Assembly (NCBI RefSeq): GCF_000012945.1
Contig: NC_007511.1
Span: 2,914,001 to 2,978,000, forward strand
From: Burkholderia lata
GTDB taxonomy: Bacteria > Pseudomonadota > Gammaproteobacteria > Burkholderiales > Burkholderiaceae
Direction of reading: 5' to 3'
DNA: 64,000 bases
Under the pieces are notes generated by a model. The model had not been told where the DNA came from, did not search any database, and worked only from the letters and a program-made list of their open reading frames with translations. Numbering within the stretch: the first letter of the stretch is position 1; the number at the start of each line of letters is the position of its first letter. This document shows positions 46,872 through 57,048 of this stretch, piece after piece. The translations under genes were made by a program, and so were the position numbers.

Positions 46872-47587
46872 TATGCGAACGCCTCCTGACGGGTGTCGCC
46901 GGCACGGCGCGCCGGCGCGGGCGCGACGGCCGCGGCCGGCACGCGGAAGCCGGCCCTCTGCGCGAGCGTGACGAAATCGGTGGCGAACGCATCGAGATCG
47001 GCCGACGCGGCCTTCACGCGGCGCACGAAGAAGTTGTACGCGAGCACGGCCGGCACCGCGACCGCGATGCCGATCCCGGTCGCGACGAGCGCCTCGCCGA
47101 TTGGCCCGGCCACGACGTCGATGCTCGCCGACGCGCTGTGCGTGATCGCGGTCAACGCGTGGATGATGCCGAACACGGTGCCGAACAGGCCGACGAACGG
47201 CGCGGTGCTGCCGATCGACGCGAGCACCGCCAGCCCCGCCTCTTCGCGCCGGCGCGCGTTGTGGATCTGCTGCCGCAGATGCCGTTCGAGCAGGTCGTGG
47301 CGGCTCCAGCTGTGTTCGAGATCGTGCGCGTTGCTCTCGTCGGCGCGTCGCAGCGCGTCGAAGCCCGTCGCGGCGAGTTCGCCCACCGGGCTGTTCGCGC
47401 CGTCGAGCGCGGCGGCCTCGTGAAAGCTGTTCGCGGCCCAGAACGCGCTGACGTAACGCCGGTTGCGCACGCTCGCCCGCAGGCTCTGGATCGCCTTCAC
47501 GACGATCAGCGTCCACGTGACGACGGAAAAGACGACGAGCAGCCAGAGCGCGCCCTGGACGATGAAGGTGGTCGGGATACCGTTCAT
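46871..47587 (-). CDS. exbB: ExbB, TonB-system channel subunit
   Basis: 238 aa with three membrane helices. The MotA/TolQ/ExbB signature GSTAPFVGLFGTVFGIIHAL and IGEALVATGIGIAVAVPAVLAYNFF are intact. 41 bp after tonB. With ExbD it transmits proton-motive force to TonB. Confidence 0.93.
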   Translation of the reverse strand: MNGIPTTFIVQGALWLLVVFSVVTWTLIVVKAIQSLRASVRNRRYVSAFWAANSFHEAAALDGANSPVGELAATGFDALRRADESNAHDLEHSWSRHDLLERHLRQQIHNARRREEAGLAVLASIGSTAPFVGLFGTVFGIIHALTAITHSASASIDVVAGPIGEALVATGIGIAVAVPAVLAYNFFVRRVKAASADLDAFATDFVTLAQRAGFRVPAAAVAPAPARRAGDTRQEAFA

Positions 47588-47628
47588 GATGTGAGTTCCT
47601 TGAAAAATGTGGCGGGCCGCCCGGCGGG

Positions 47629-48450
47629 TCAGCCCAGCTTGAAATCGATCGGCACGTTGACCCAGCCGTCGACCGCTTCGTCGCCGCGCTTCGCGGGCAC
47701 GAACGTCCAGCGCTTCACCGCGGCCACCGCCGCGGTGTCGAGCATGCGGCGGCCGCTGCTCGTGCGGACCTCGACGGAATCGGGCGAGCCGTTCGCGAGC
47801 ACGTGCACGCGCAGCACGACGCGCCCTTCCCAGCCCTGGTCCTGCGCGAACGCCGGATAGTCGGGCGCCGGGTTGCGCAGGTAGGCCGCGTCGCCGATCG
47901 GTGCGGTTTCACGCACGGGTGCGGCAGGCGCGGGAGCCGGTGCGGCTTGCGCAGCGACGGCCGGTACCGCCGTCGCGGTGACCGCCTCGCGGGTGACTTG
48001 CGGCGCGGCAGCGGGCGCAGGCGCCGGATGCACGATGGCCGCACGCGGCGTCGGCGTCGGCGTCGGCGCCTGCTTCAGCGGCTTCGGCGGCACCACCGGT
48101 GGCGGTGGATGCGCGGCCTGCGGCAACGGTTCGGGCGGCCGCGTCAGCTCGACCGTCATCGGCAGCGGCCGCGGCGGCTGCACGGGCGGCGCGGCCGGCG
48201 CGCGCGCGGCCAGCAGCGCGACACCCGCATGCAGTGCCGCGACTGCAAGCGCGATCGCACCCGTGACGCGCCACGCGCCCGGCTTCGCCGCTCGCGGATC
48301 CGGCCGTGCCGAAGGCGAAGGCGAAGCGGACGGCGGACGCGCCACTGCCACCGCCCTGCCCGCCACCCCGCTCGCACCTGCGCGCGGCGCAGCACGCGCC
48401 GCATGCCGGCGTGCCGGCGGCACGCCGTATTCGATCGTCAGACCTGTCAT
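47629..48450 (-). CDS. tonB: TonB energy-transducing protein
   Basis: 273 aa. A long basic cytoplasmic N-terminus (about 60 residues) precedes the membrane helix (VTGAIALAVAALHAGVALLAA), then a Pro-rich spacer (about 90-190) and a TonB C-terminal domain (PDYPAFAQDQGWEGRVVLRVHV...VKRWTFVPAKRG). It spans the periplasm to the receptor plug. Placed within the monooxygenase/DszB operon, it probably serves the receptor at 41623-43944. Confidence 0.92.
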   Translation of the reverse strand: MTGLTIEYGVPPARRHAARAAPRAGASGVAGRAVAVARPPSASPSPSARPDPRAAKPGAWRVTGAIALAVAALHAGVALLAARAPAAPPVQPPRPLPMTVELTRPPEPLPQAAHPPPPVVPPKPLKQAPTPTPTPRAAIVHPAPAPAAAPQVTREAVTATAVPAVAAQAAPAPAPAAPVRETAPIGDAAYLRNPAPDYPAFAQDQGWEGRVVLRVHVLANGSPDSVEVRTSSGRRMLDTAAVAAVKRWTFVPAKRGDEAVDGWVNVPIDFKLG

Positions 48451-48483
48451 GCTCGACTCCTTGCAATGACGCGCCGCGGCGCG

Positions 48484-49530
48484 CTACGCGACCCACGCAT
48501 GGCGTTGCCGGTCGATGTGCGTGAACGGCGCCGGGTCGATCCACGCGCGCGCATCGAAATCCTGTTCGAGAAAGCCCCATTCGACGAGGAAGTCCTTGAA
48601 CGCGACCAGCCCGTCGATCGACGTTTGCGCGAGCCCCGTCTCCAGATGGCGATGCACGTCCGCGCCGTACGCATAGCGCACCCACTCGTCGGATGCGCGC
48701 GTCTCGCGGCCGATATAGGCGACCGTCTCCGCCGGATGGCGCGCGGCCCAATCGCCCGCCCCCACCACGACCGACAGGAAGCGGCTCACGAGATCGGGGC
48801 GCGCGTCGATCAGCGCGCGGTCGACGGTCAGCGTGCGCGGCGTGCCGTTGCCGATCCGCACCAGCGGATCGGGGTGCGCACCGAGATCGATGACGACCTG
48901 CGCGTCGATCAGATGCACGGTTTCGAGCCCCTCGACGCCTTTCACGAACACCGCATCGACCTCGCCGCGCACGAGCGCCGCGATCTCGAGCCCGTACTCG
49001 TGCGGGCCGCGCGTGAACGAAGCGGGCCCCGTGCGACGTTCGCGTTCGTCGGGCAGGTCGACCCATTCGGCGTCGCCGTGCCCGAGCCCTTCCAGTTCGA
49101 GCGCGCTCAGGAAGCCTTTCAGCGCGGCCGCCCGCCAGAAGTCGATGCTGATCGGATGGCGCGGCAACCCGAGCCGCCGGCCGCGCAGATCGCGCACCGA
49201 GCGGATGCCGCGCTCGGGCAACGTGACGATCGCCTGGAATTCGTTGGTCCACGACAGGCCGATCACGCGCGTATCGGCGCCGCGTGCTCGCGCCCACAGC
49301 GCGGGAATGTTGCCGCCCTGCCGGAACGAGTGCGGCAGGCTGTGATCGAAATGCGATTCGCGCTTGCCGGCATCGGCCGTCTCCTGCAGCGAATTCAGCG
49401 TGATGCCGTCCGGCCCGAACTCCTCATCGAACCAGCCGCGATGCACGGCGATGCCGAGCGCGGTCGGCACCGGGCAACGCGTGTACCAGAGTGCGTCGCA
49501 GGCCGTGGCCTGCGCAGCGAGTGTCGTCAT
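48484..49530 (-). CDS. DszB-like desulfinase / binding-protein-fold protein 2
   Basis: 348 aa from ATG 49530, no signal peptide. Cys19 in WYTRCPVP, His60 and Arg70-QG-Gly73 match the DszB residues Cys27, His60, Arg70 and Gly73 in layout. It follows the flavin monooxygenase gene by 50 bp, mirroring the DszA-DszB order of dibenzothiophene desulfurisation. I infer that the monooxygenase yields a sulfinate and this protein releases sulfite from it. Direct sequence relatives 1 and 3 lie in the same window. Confidence 0.77.
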   Translation of the reverse strand: MTTLAAQATACDALWYTRCPVPTALGIAVHRGWFDEEFGPDGITLNSLQETADAGKRESHFDHSLPHSFRQGGNIPALWARARGADTRVIGLSWTNEFQAIVTLPERGIRSVRDLRGRRLGLPRHPISIDFWRAAALKGFLSALELEGLGHGDAEWVDLPDERERRTGPASFTRGPHEYGLEIAALVRGEVDAVFVKGVEGLETVHLIDAQVVIDLGAHPDPLVRIGNGTPRTLTVDRALIDARPDLVSRFLSVVVGAGDWAARHPAETVAYIGRETRASDEWVRYAYGADVHRHLETGLAQTSIDGLVAFKDFLVEWGFLEQDFDARAWIDPAPFTHIDRQRHAWVA

Positions 49531-49580
49531 GGTGAATGTCCTTGTCGATGGGGTTGGAAGGCGCGGGAATGCCGTTGCGG

Positions 49581-50753
49581 TCATGCGCCGGCCACACGCA
49601 GCGCCGCCTGCGTGGCGCGCGCGTTTCGCGCGCCGTCGACGAGCGGCAGCACTTCCTCGCCTACGCGGTACGCCTCCTCGAGATGCGGGTTGCTCGCCAG
49701 AATGAACGTCGAGACGCCGATGTCGACGTATTCCGCGAGCCGCTCGGCCACCTGCTCGTGGCTGCCGACGATCACGCAGCCGGGGCCGCCGCGAATCTGC
49801 GACATCCCGGCCCACAGGTTCGGGCCGACGATCAGGTCGTCGAAGTGCTGCGTGTTGCCCTGGTGCAGCGCGAACTGGCGTTTCGCGCCGACCGATTCCG
49901 ACGACTCGCCGCGCCCGCCGAAGCCGTTGCGCGTCGCGTCGCCCACGGTCGCGAACATCTGCCGCAACTCGGCCCACGCCTGCTCCTCGGTGTCGCGCGC
50001 GAGGATGTCGATGCGCATGCCGAAGCGCAGGTCGCGCTCGGCGTGCTGGCGATCGAGCGCGCGGCGTGCCGCATCGATCACCTCCTTCTGTTTCGCGAGC
50101 GGCTCGCCCCAGTTCAGGTGCACGTCGCCATGCTTCGCGGCGACCGCGAGCGCGGCGTCGCTCGCGCCGGCCAGGTAGATGCGCGGCGGCTTCTGGCCGC
50201 TCAGCGGCGGCAGCAGGCCACCGGCTTCGACGCGGTAGAAGCGGCCGTCGAACGTGAACGGCTCGCCGGCCGCGACGCCCTTCACGACATCGAGGAATTC
50301 GTCGGTCCGCGCATAGCGGCTGTCGTGATCGATGAAATCGCCGTATGCCCGCTGATCGGGGCCGCCGCCGCCGGTGACGACGTTCCACTCCACGCGGCCG
50401 CGGCTGATCCGCTGCAGGCTCGCGGCCATCTGCGCCGCATAGACCGGATGCACGAAATGCGGCTGCAACGCGATCAGGAGCCGCAGCCGGCGCGTCTCGC
50501 GCGCCAGCGCGGCCGCCACGACCCACGGCTCCTCGGTGAAGCGGAAGATCGGAATCAGCGCGCCGTGGAAGCCGGCGATATCGGCCGCGCGCGCGACCTG
50601 CGACAGATAGTCGATGTAGCCGAAATCGTCGTCGTCGACTTTCGGCGCGACGCGCGATGCGCGCTGGCGATTCCATTCGCCGCGCGTATGCAGGTCGTGT
50701 GCGCGCCGGCCGTCACCATGCATCGGCAGGCGCCACAGAAATTCAACAGCCAT
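49581..50753 (-). CDS. FMNH2-dependent monooxygenase, SsuD/DszA-type
   Basis: 390 aa, luciferase-like (LLM) fold. Motifs: QPHFVHPVYAAQMAASLQRIS, then WNVVTGGGGPDQRAYGDFIDHDSRYARTDEFL, characteristic of alkanesulfonate and sulfone monooxygenases. Such enzymes use reduced FMN and oxygen to cleave or oxidise C-S bonds. No flavin reductase gene is present here, so it must be supplied from elsewhere. ATG 50753 has AGGAG. First gene of the long leftward operon, 71 bp from a sigma-54 promoter. Confidence 0.88.
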   Translation of the reverse strand: MAVEFLWRLPMHGDGRRAHDLHTRGEWNRQRASRVAPKVDDDDFGYIDYLSQVARAADIAGFHGALIPIFRFTEEPWVVAAALARETRRLRLLIALQPHFVHPVYAAQMAASLQRISRGRVEWNVVTGGGGPDQRAYGDFIDHDSRYARTDEFLDVVKGVAAGEPFTFDGRFYRVEAGGLLPPLSGQKPPRIYLAGASDAALAVAAKHGDVHLNWGEPLAKQKEVIDAARRALDRQHAERDLRFGMRIDILARDTEEQAWAELRQMFATVGDATRNGFGGRGESSESVGAKRQFALHQGNTQHFDDLIVGPNLWAGMSQIRGGPGCVIVGSHEQVAERLAEYVDIGVSTFILASNPHLEEAYRVGEEVLPLVDGARNARATQAALRVAGA

Positions 50754-50823
50754 CGGAGTTCTCCTGGTCGGGCCATTCGGATTGCGTGCGGCATCGGCGT
50801 GCCGCGCGTGTGCTGCGCTGTAA

Positions 50824-50839
50824 AGCACGCGGTGTGCCA
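50824..50839 (-). promoter_or_regulatory. Sigma-54 promoter of the leftward monooxygenase operon
   Basis: Read leftward: TGGCACACCGCGTGCT, GG and GC ten bases apart, TGGCAC perfect. 71 bp before the start codon of the monooxygenase gene. Enhancer sites 50987-51035 lie about 160-200 bp upstream. Confidence 0.7.
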
Positions 50840-50986
50840 ACGTGCTCGCCACTGCGCGTGCCGGCCCGTCGATGAATGTGCACAACGCCTTGTCGGTCGG
50901 GCATCAGCGGGAATCGCTCAGCGCTCACCGGTTGTTCGCGGACACGGCAAAACACGCCCGCACCGCGCTGCTGCACCAACCCCACC

Positions 50987-51006
50987 GCTGCTGCGCGCGC
51001 AACAGC
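50987..51006. promoter_or_regulatory. Enhancer site (UAS1) for the sigma-54 activator
   Basis: Inverted repeat GCTGCTGC-GCGC-GCAACAGC, one mismatch between arms. Its centre is 30 bp (about three turns) from the perfect UAS2. Located between the divergent sigma-54 promoters at 50824 and 51110. Confidence 0.65.
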
Positions 51007-51017
51007 GGCCGACGCGA

Positions 51018-51035
51018 CTGTTGCTGGCGCAACAG
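51018..51035. promoter_or_regulatory. Enhancer site (UAS2), perfect inverted repeat
   Basis: CTGTTGC-TGGC-GCAACAG, a perfect 7-4-7 inverted repeat. Its centre lies about 97 bp upstream of the -12 element of the rightward promoter, the usual distance for a sigma-54 activator. The same sequence outside the spacer recurs at 57133-57150. Confidence 0.75.
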
Positions 51036-51109
51036 GCCATGCATCGGCACGCGCATCGCCCCTCCCGCGCGACGCCCGCGCCGCGTGCGGCCGCGCCGTT
51101 TCCGTTCAC

Positions 51110-51125
51110 TGGCCCGGAACTTGCA
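51110..51125 (+). promoter_or_regulatory. Sigma-54 promoter of the rightward transport operon
   Basis: TGGCCCGGAACTTGCA matches TGGCACGNNNNTTGCW at all but one fixed position. It is 84 bp before the DszB-like gene 3. Confidence 0.75.
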
Positions 51126-51208
51126 ACGTTGACCGGCCCGCGCGTGCGACACCGACACCGTGCGCGACCGGGTTTCATCCATGCTTACGCAGAGAGGGAA
51201 TCTCACCC

Positions 51209-52285
51209 ATGACAGACAGGCCCGATTCGTCATCGGACAAGCAGCAGACGTTCTGGTACGCCCGATCGCCCGTGCCGACCCCGCTCGGCATCGCCGTGCA
51301 TCTCGGCTGGCTCAACGGCGAGACGTCGGCCGACGGCGTCGCGATCCGCTCGCCGCGCGGCGCCACGCGGCACGACGTGTCGTCGATCAGCGATCACACG
51401 CTCGCGCAGTCGTTTCGCCAGGGCGGCAGCATCCCCGCGATGTGGGCGCGCTCGAACGGCGCGAACACGCGCGTGATCGGGCTGTCGTGGGTCGACGAAT
51501 CACAGTTGATCCTCGCGCGGCCCGAGTCGGGCATCCGCTCGGTGAAGGCATTGCGTGGGCGCCGCATCGCGATTCCGAGCCGCCCCGACGACCGCATCGA
51601 CATCTTTCGCGCGTCGGCGCTGCGCGGCTTCGTCAACGCGCTGAGCCTCGACGGGCTGACCACGCGCGACGTCGAACGCGTCGATGTGCACGCGCGCACG
51701 CTGCAGGCCGTCGGGCCGGCGCGCGCGGCGGACCTGTTCGTGTCGCCGCACGGCTTTTCGAGCCGCGCGCTGTACGCGGCCGAAGCCGGTGCGCTGCTGC
51801 GCGGCGAGGTCGACGCGATCTACGTGAAGGGTTCGACCGGCCTCGAGATCGCGCAGCTGATCGGCGCGCACGTCGTGATCGACATCGGCTTTCATCCGGA
51901 GCGCTCGATCCGCAACAACAACGGCACGCCGCGCCCGCTGACCGTCAACGCGGACGTGCTCGCGAACCATCCGGACATCGTCGCCGGCTTCCTGAAGCTC
52001 GTGGTCGCAGCCGGCGACTGGGCCGGCACGCATCCCGACGAAACCGCGCACTACGTGGCCGGCGAAACCGCATCGTCGATCGACTGGGTGCGCGCCGCGT
52101 ACGGCAACCAGCTGCACCGGCATCTCGGCGTCAACCTCGACGACGAATCGGTCGCCGCGCTCGACGACTTCAAGACCTTCCTGCACGACCACGGCTTTCT
52201 GGAAGCCGACTTCGACGTCGCCGACTGGATTGACCCGCGTCCGCTCGCCGACGTGCTGCGGCCGTCGCTGCAGAAGCGCGCGTGA
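51209..52285 (+). CDS. DszB-like protein 3, catalytic residues replaced
   Basis: 358 aa from ATG 51209, no signal peptide. Overall similarity to DszB-like proteins 1 and 2 is high (FWYARSPVPTPLGIAVHLGW, SFRQGGSIPAMWAR, EVDAIYVKGSTGLE), but Ser20 stands where the catalytic Cys is expected and Ile60 where the His is expected; Arg70 and Gly73 remain. In DszB, Cys-to-Ser abolishes activity. It may bind rather than cleave a sulfur compound, act on another substrate, or regulate. First gene of the rightward operon, 31 bp before the binding-protein gene. Confidence 0.75.
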   Translation: MTDRPDSSSDKQQTFWYARSPVPTPLGIAVHLGWLNGETSADGVAIRSPRGATRHDVSSISDHTLAQSFRQGGSIPAMWARSNGANTRVIGLSWVDESQLILARPESGIRSVKALRGRRIAIPSRPDDRIDIFRASALRGFVNALSLDGLTTRDVERVDVHARTLQAVGPARAADLFVSPHGFSSRALYAAEAGALLRGEVDAIYVKGSTGLEIAQLIGAHVVIDIGFHPERSIRNNNGTPRPLTVNADVLANHPDIVAGFLKLVVAAGDWAGTHPDETAHYVAGETASSIDWVRAAYGNQLHRHLGVNLDDESVAALDDFKTFLHDHGFLEADFDVADWIDPRPLADVLRPSLQKRA

Positions 52286-52316
52286 GCCCCTTTTCCGCCC
52301 ACTGTTCCGGACCACC

Positions 52317-53423
52317 ATGAAACACACGCTCTCCCTCACGTCGCTGCGCCGCCCGCTGCGCGCGCTGTTCGCCGCGCTGCCGTTCGCCGCGGCATCGCTC
52401 GCCGCACCGGCCGCGCAGGCGGACGACGCGCCCAAGGTCGTGCGGATCGCCGTCGTCGCCTATTCGAGCGGCGGCAAGACGCAATACGCGGGCGCGTCCG
52501 CGTTGATCGACGCCGACAAGTCGCTCGCGAACGCGCTCGCCGCGCGGCACGTGACGCTGCAATGGGTGCCCGTGTCGACCGCGGCGGTCGGCACGCTCGT
52601 GAACGAAGCGTTCACGAACGGCAGCATCGATTTCGCCGGCTACGGCGACCTGCCGTCGGTTGTCGTCAACGCGTCGGGCACGCACACGCGCCTGATCGTG
52701 CCGGGCGGCGTCGGCAGCAACACGTACCTCGTCGTGCCGGCCGCGTCGACCGCGAAGTCGATCGTCGACCTGAAAGGCAAGCGCATCGCGCTCAATCGCG
52801 GCCGGCCCTGGGAAGTCACGTTCAGCAAGCTGCTCGCCGAGAACGGGCTGAAGCTGTCCGACTTCAAGATCTACAACCTCGACCCGCAGGCCGGGGCGGC
52901 GGCCGTCGCGGCCGGCCGGGTCGACGGCTTCTTCACGCTGTCCGACGCGTATTCGCTCGTCGACAAGCGCGTCGGCAAGATCATCTGGTCGACCAAGACC
53001 GCGCCCGACGACTGGAAGATGCGCGCGGAACTGTGGGCGTCCGACGATTTCGTCCGGCGCTATCCCGACATCACGCAGCTCGTCGCGACCGCCTACGTGC
53101 GCGCGGCGCACTGGATCTCGCAGCCGCAGAACCGCGACGCGTACGTAAAGATCCTGAGCGCGTCCGGCCAGCCGGAAAGCATCGTGCGCCGCGAATACGC
53201 GGATGAGGCGACCCCGTGGAAGGAGCAATGGACGCCGCTCTTCACGCCCGCGCTGACCGGCCACTACCGCGACGTCATCGCGTACAGCCGCCAGGCCGGC
53301 CTGACGTCCACGCCGGTCGACGTGAATGCGCTGCTCGCGCCGACGTTCGTCGCAACCGCGCTCAAGCAGCTCGGGCTCGACGGCTACTGGCGCGCGGACG
53401 CCGCGCGCGTCGCGAGCCGCTGA
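52317..53423 (+). CDS. ABC transporter substrate-binding protein (sulfonate/NitT-TauT type)
   Basis: 368 aa from ATG 52317. Signal peptide (LFAALPFAAASLAAPAAQA), then RIAVVAYSSGGKTQYAG, FTNGSIDFAGYGDLPSVVVNASG and LKGKRIALNRGRPWEVTFSKLLAENGL, the SsuA/TauA-like pattern. Periplasmic receptor for the two permeases that follow. Its stop codon overlaps the next start (TGATG). Confidence 0.88.
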   Translation: MKHTLSLTSLRRPLRALFAALPFAAASLAAPAAQADDAPKVVRIAVVAYSSGGKTQYAGASALIDADKSLANALAARHVTLQWVPVSTAAVGTLVNEAFTNGSIDFAGYGDLPSVVVNASGTHTRLIVPGGVGSNTYLVVPAASTAKSIVDLKGKRIALNRGRPWEVTFSKLLAENGLKLSDFKIYNLDPQAGAAAVAAGRVDGFFTLSDAYSLVDKRVGKIIWSTKTAPDDWKMRAELWASDDFVRRYPDITQLVATAYVRAAHWISQPQNRDAYVKILSASGQPESIVRREYADEATPWKEQWTPLFTPALTGHYRDVIAYSRQAGLTSTPVDVNALLAPTFVATALKQLGLDGYWRADAARVASR

Positions 53424-54238
53424 TGCCGATGCATGCCCTCGCGTCGAACGGCACACGCGCGCTCCGCCTGCCCGGCATGGCACGGCTCGGCGGGCTCGCG
53501 CTGTGGTGGGCCACGCCCGTCGCGTTCGTCGCGCTGTGGTGGCTCGCGAGCGCGCAGCGCTGGTTCCCGCCTCAGCTCCTCGTGCCGCCCGACCGGCTCG
53601 CGGCAACGCTGCGCACGCTGCTCGACACCGGCGAACTGCGCGACAACCTGCTGATCACGCTGCATCGCCTCGCGCTCGGCTTCGCGATCGGCGCGACCGG
53701 CGGTGCCGCATTCGGCATCCTGCTTGCGCGCAGCCGGCTGTTCGCCGACTACCTGCGGCCGACGTTCGACCTGCTGCGGCAAGTGCCGACGCTCACGCTG
53801 ATTCCGCTGCTGATCCTGCTGATCGGCGTCGACGAACCGCTGAAGCTCGTCGTCGTCGGCAAGGCCGTGTTCTTTCCGGTCGCGCTGGCCGCGTACACGG
53901 GCGTGCACGACGCGCCGCGCGATCTCGTCGAGATGGCGCGGCACTACGGGCTCGGCCGCTTCGCGCTGCTGCGCGACGTGCTGCTGCCCGCCGCGTTGCC
54001 ACCGCTGCTGACCGGCGTGCGGATCGCGCTCGCGCGCGCGTGGCTTGCGCTCGTCGCGGTCGAGCTGCTCAGCGCCGACAGCGGGATCGGCCAGATGATG
54101 GAACTGGCGCGGCAGATGCTGCGCCTCGACGTCGTGCTCATCGACGTCGCGGTGATCGGGCTGATCGGCTTCGCGATCGACCGGTCGATCGCGCTCGTGC
54201 AACGTTACGCATTGCGCTGGCAGACACCCACTCGCTGA
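53423..54238 (+). CDS. ABC transporter permease 1 (SsuC/TauC type)
   Basis: 271 aa, six membrane helices. The EAA loop that docks the ATPase is EMARHYGLGRFALLRDVLLPAALPPLL. Start overlaps the binding-protein stop. Forms the membrane channel together with permease 2. Confidence 0.88.
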   Translation: MPMHALASNGTRALRLPGMARLGGLALWWATPVAFVALWWLASAQRWFPPQLLVPPDRLAATLRTLLDTGELRDNLLITLHRLALGFAIGATGGAAFGILLARSRLFADYLRPTFDLLRQVPTLTLIPLLILLIGVDEPLKLVVVGKAVFFPVALAAYTGVHDAPRDLVEMARHYGLGRFALLRDVLLPAALPPLLTGVRIALARAWLALVAVELLSADSGIGQMMELARQMLRLDVVLIDVAVIGLIGFAIDRSIALVQRYALRWQTPTR

Positions 54239-54254
54239 ACGAACAGGTTTCCGA

Positions 54255-55033
54255 ATGACCCTCGCCCTACCCGCCTTCCCGTTCGCCGCGCTGCGCCGTC
54301 GTGCGCGCGGCCTCGTCGTGCCGGCTCTGCTGGTCGCCGCATGGCAATACGCGTCGTCCGGCGATGCGGCCCATCAATATGCGTTCGTGCCGTTGCAGCA
54401 GGTGTGCGCCGCGCTCGTCGAACTCGCACGCAGCGGCGAACTCGCGACCGATCTCGGCGCGAGCCTGCGCCGCACGACCCTCGGCCTGGCGGCCGGCGTC
54501 GCGTTCGGGCTCGTGTTCGGTGCGGCGATGGCGCGCTCGACGCTCGCGCGCAAGCTCGGCGAACCGGCGTTCCAGGCGCTACGCTACGTGCCGCTGCTCG
54601 GGCTGATTCCGCTGCTGAGCCTGTGGGCCGGCACCGGCGAATTCGCGAAGGTGTTCATCATCGCGCTCGCCGCGTTCTACCCGATGACCACCGCCAGCTT
54701 CGACGGGCTGCGCCGCGTCGACCCGCGCTATGTCGAACTCGCGCAGTCGTATCGCCTGACACGCATCGGCCTGTGGCGCGACGTGTTGATTCCGGGCGCG
54801 CTGCCCGACCTGTTCGCGGGCGTGTTGCAGGCCGTGCCGTTTGCGTGGATCACCGCGACCAGTAGCGAGCTGCTGTTCAACGCGGGTGCGGGGGTCGGCA
54901 GCCTGATGCAGAACGCGCAGGCCGGCGCGCGTGCCGACGTGTTGCTGGTCTGCGTGCTGGGGGTGACGGCGCTCGCCGTCGGCATGAGTGCGCTATGCGA
55001 GCGAATCGCGCAGCGCGCGCTGCGCTGGCGCGA

Positions 55034-55043
<10 letters not shown>
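54255..55043 (+). CDS. ABC transporter permease 2 (SsuC/TauC type)
   Basis: 262 aa, six membrane helices, EAA loop ELAQSYRLTRIGLWRDVLIPGALPDLF. Different in sequence from permease 1, so the channel is a heterodimer. No ATP-binding protein gene follows: the next gene is the convergent activator, overlapping its stop by 10 bp. The ATPase must come from another locus. Confidence 0.88.
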
Positions 55044-56152
<1,109 letters not shown>

Positions 56153-56272
56153 GGCACGACCGGCGTGTTGAACGGGGAAGGTTCGACGATAGCAAGGTGC
56201 GCGCCGGCCACGAACCAATTCATCGAGCTATCGGTATGACGGCGGCCGGATTGCGCCGGCCGCCGCGCGGCG

Positions 56273-56953
56273 TCACGCGAGGCCGGTCATCTTCCATTGC
56301 TGCTCGAGCGCACCCGGCCCGAATTCGAGCGAGCCGCCGAGCGGTTCCGCAAGCGCCTGGAAATACGCAGCCTCCTCGAGGATCAGGATGTACTTCGAAA
56401 CATCGAGGATCGATTTGCCCCAGAACGTCGCGCCGCCATTTGCCTCGATGATCGCCGGCACCTCCGGGTCGCGGCGGATCGTGTCGACGATGAAGCGCGG
56501 CTCGCCGGGACGACGATCGACGTACACCGGAATCTCGCGGGCGCGTGTGTAGCGCGCGGCCGGCGCATAGCGGATCGGCAGCGGGCGATGCGCGCTCGCC
56601 CAGGCGCCGAGGTACGGGCCGTGCACGTGGATCACGACGCCGACTTCCGGCGCCTCGCGGAACACGTCCGCATAGCGCGGCCCGTTGCCGCCCGCGCGCG
56701 CGTCGCCGTGCAGCACGTCGCCGTCGAACGTCACGACGACGGGCTGAATCTCCTGCGACGCGGCCCACGGGCTCGGCGCCGACAGCGCGACGATGAGTTC
56801 GGTGCCCGGCACACGCTGGAACGCCTGGAACGTGTTGGTCGCGGACAGCGTGCGCGTGTCCTTCAGCACGCGCTCGGCCTGCGTGAATTCGCGCGTGGCG
56901 CGCTCGACGAATGCCACGAGTTCGCCGCTGTCGAGGGTTGAGGTGACGGACAT
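56273..56953 (-). CDS. Class II aldolase/adducin-family protein
   Basis: 226 aa from ATG 56953 with AAGGAAA upstream. The core has the metal-binding VVIHVHGPYLGAW (HVH) and a later NGGATFWGKSILD, as in the aldolase/adducin fold. Sugar-phosphate aldolases and methylthioribulose-phosphate enzymes belong here, so a link to sulfur salvage is possible but unproved. A good sigma-54 promoter lies 80 bp upstream, and the activator gene follows 120 bp downstream on the same strand. Confidence 0.75.
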   Translation of the reverse strand: MSVTSTLDSGELVAFVERATREFTQAERVLKDTRTLSATNTFQAFQRVPGTELIVALSAPSPWAASQEIQPVVVTFDGDVLHGDARAGGNGPRYADVFREAPEVGVVIHVHGPYLGAWASAHRPLPIRYAPAARYTRAREIPVYVDRRPGEPRFIVDTIRRDPEVPAIIEANGGATFWGKSILDVSKYILILEEAAYFQALAEPLGGSLEFGPGALEQQWKMTGLA

Positions 56954-57032
56954 GAGGACGGTTTCCTTGATTGGGTGGACGGATGAGCTCGCATCGCGAT
57001 GTCGTGACACCGCGACGCACGGCCACCGGATC

Positions 57033-57048
57033 AGCAGCAATCGTGCCA
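57033..57048 (-). promoter_or_regulatory. Sigma-54 promoter of the aldolase-family gene
   Basis: Read leftward: TGGCACGATTGCTGCT, with TGGCACG perfect and GC at -12. 80 bp before the start codon. Read-through could raise expression of the activator gene downstream, giving positive feedback. Confidence 0.75.

Noticed and set aside
45350..52285. Calling the three DszB-like proteins periplasmic ABC binding proteins
   Set aside because: None has a signal peptide, two keep the DszB catalytic residues, and a true exported binding protein is already present at 52317.
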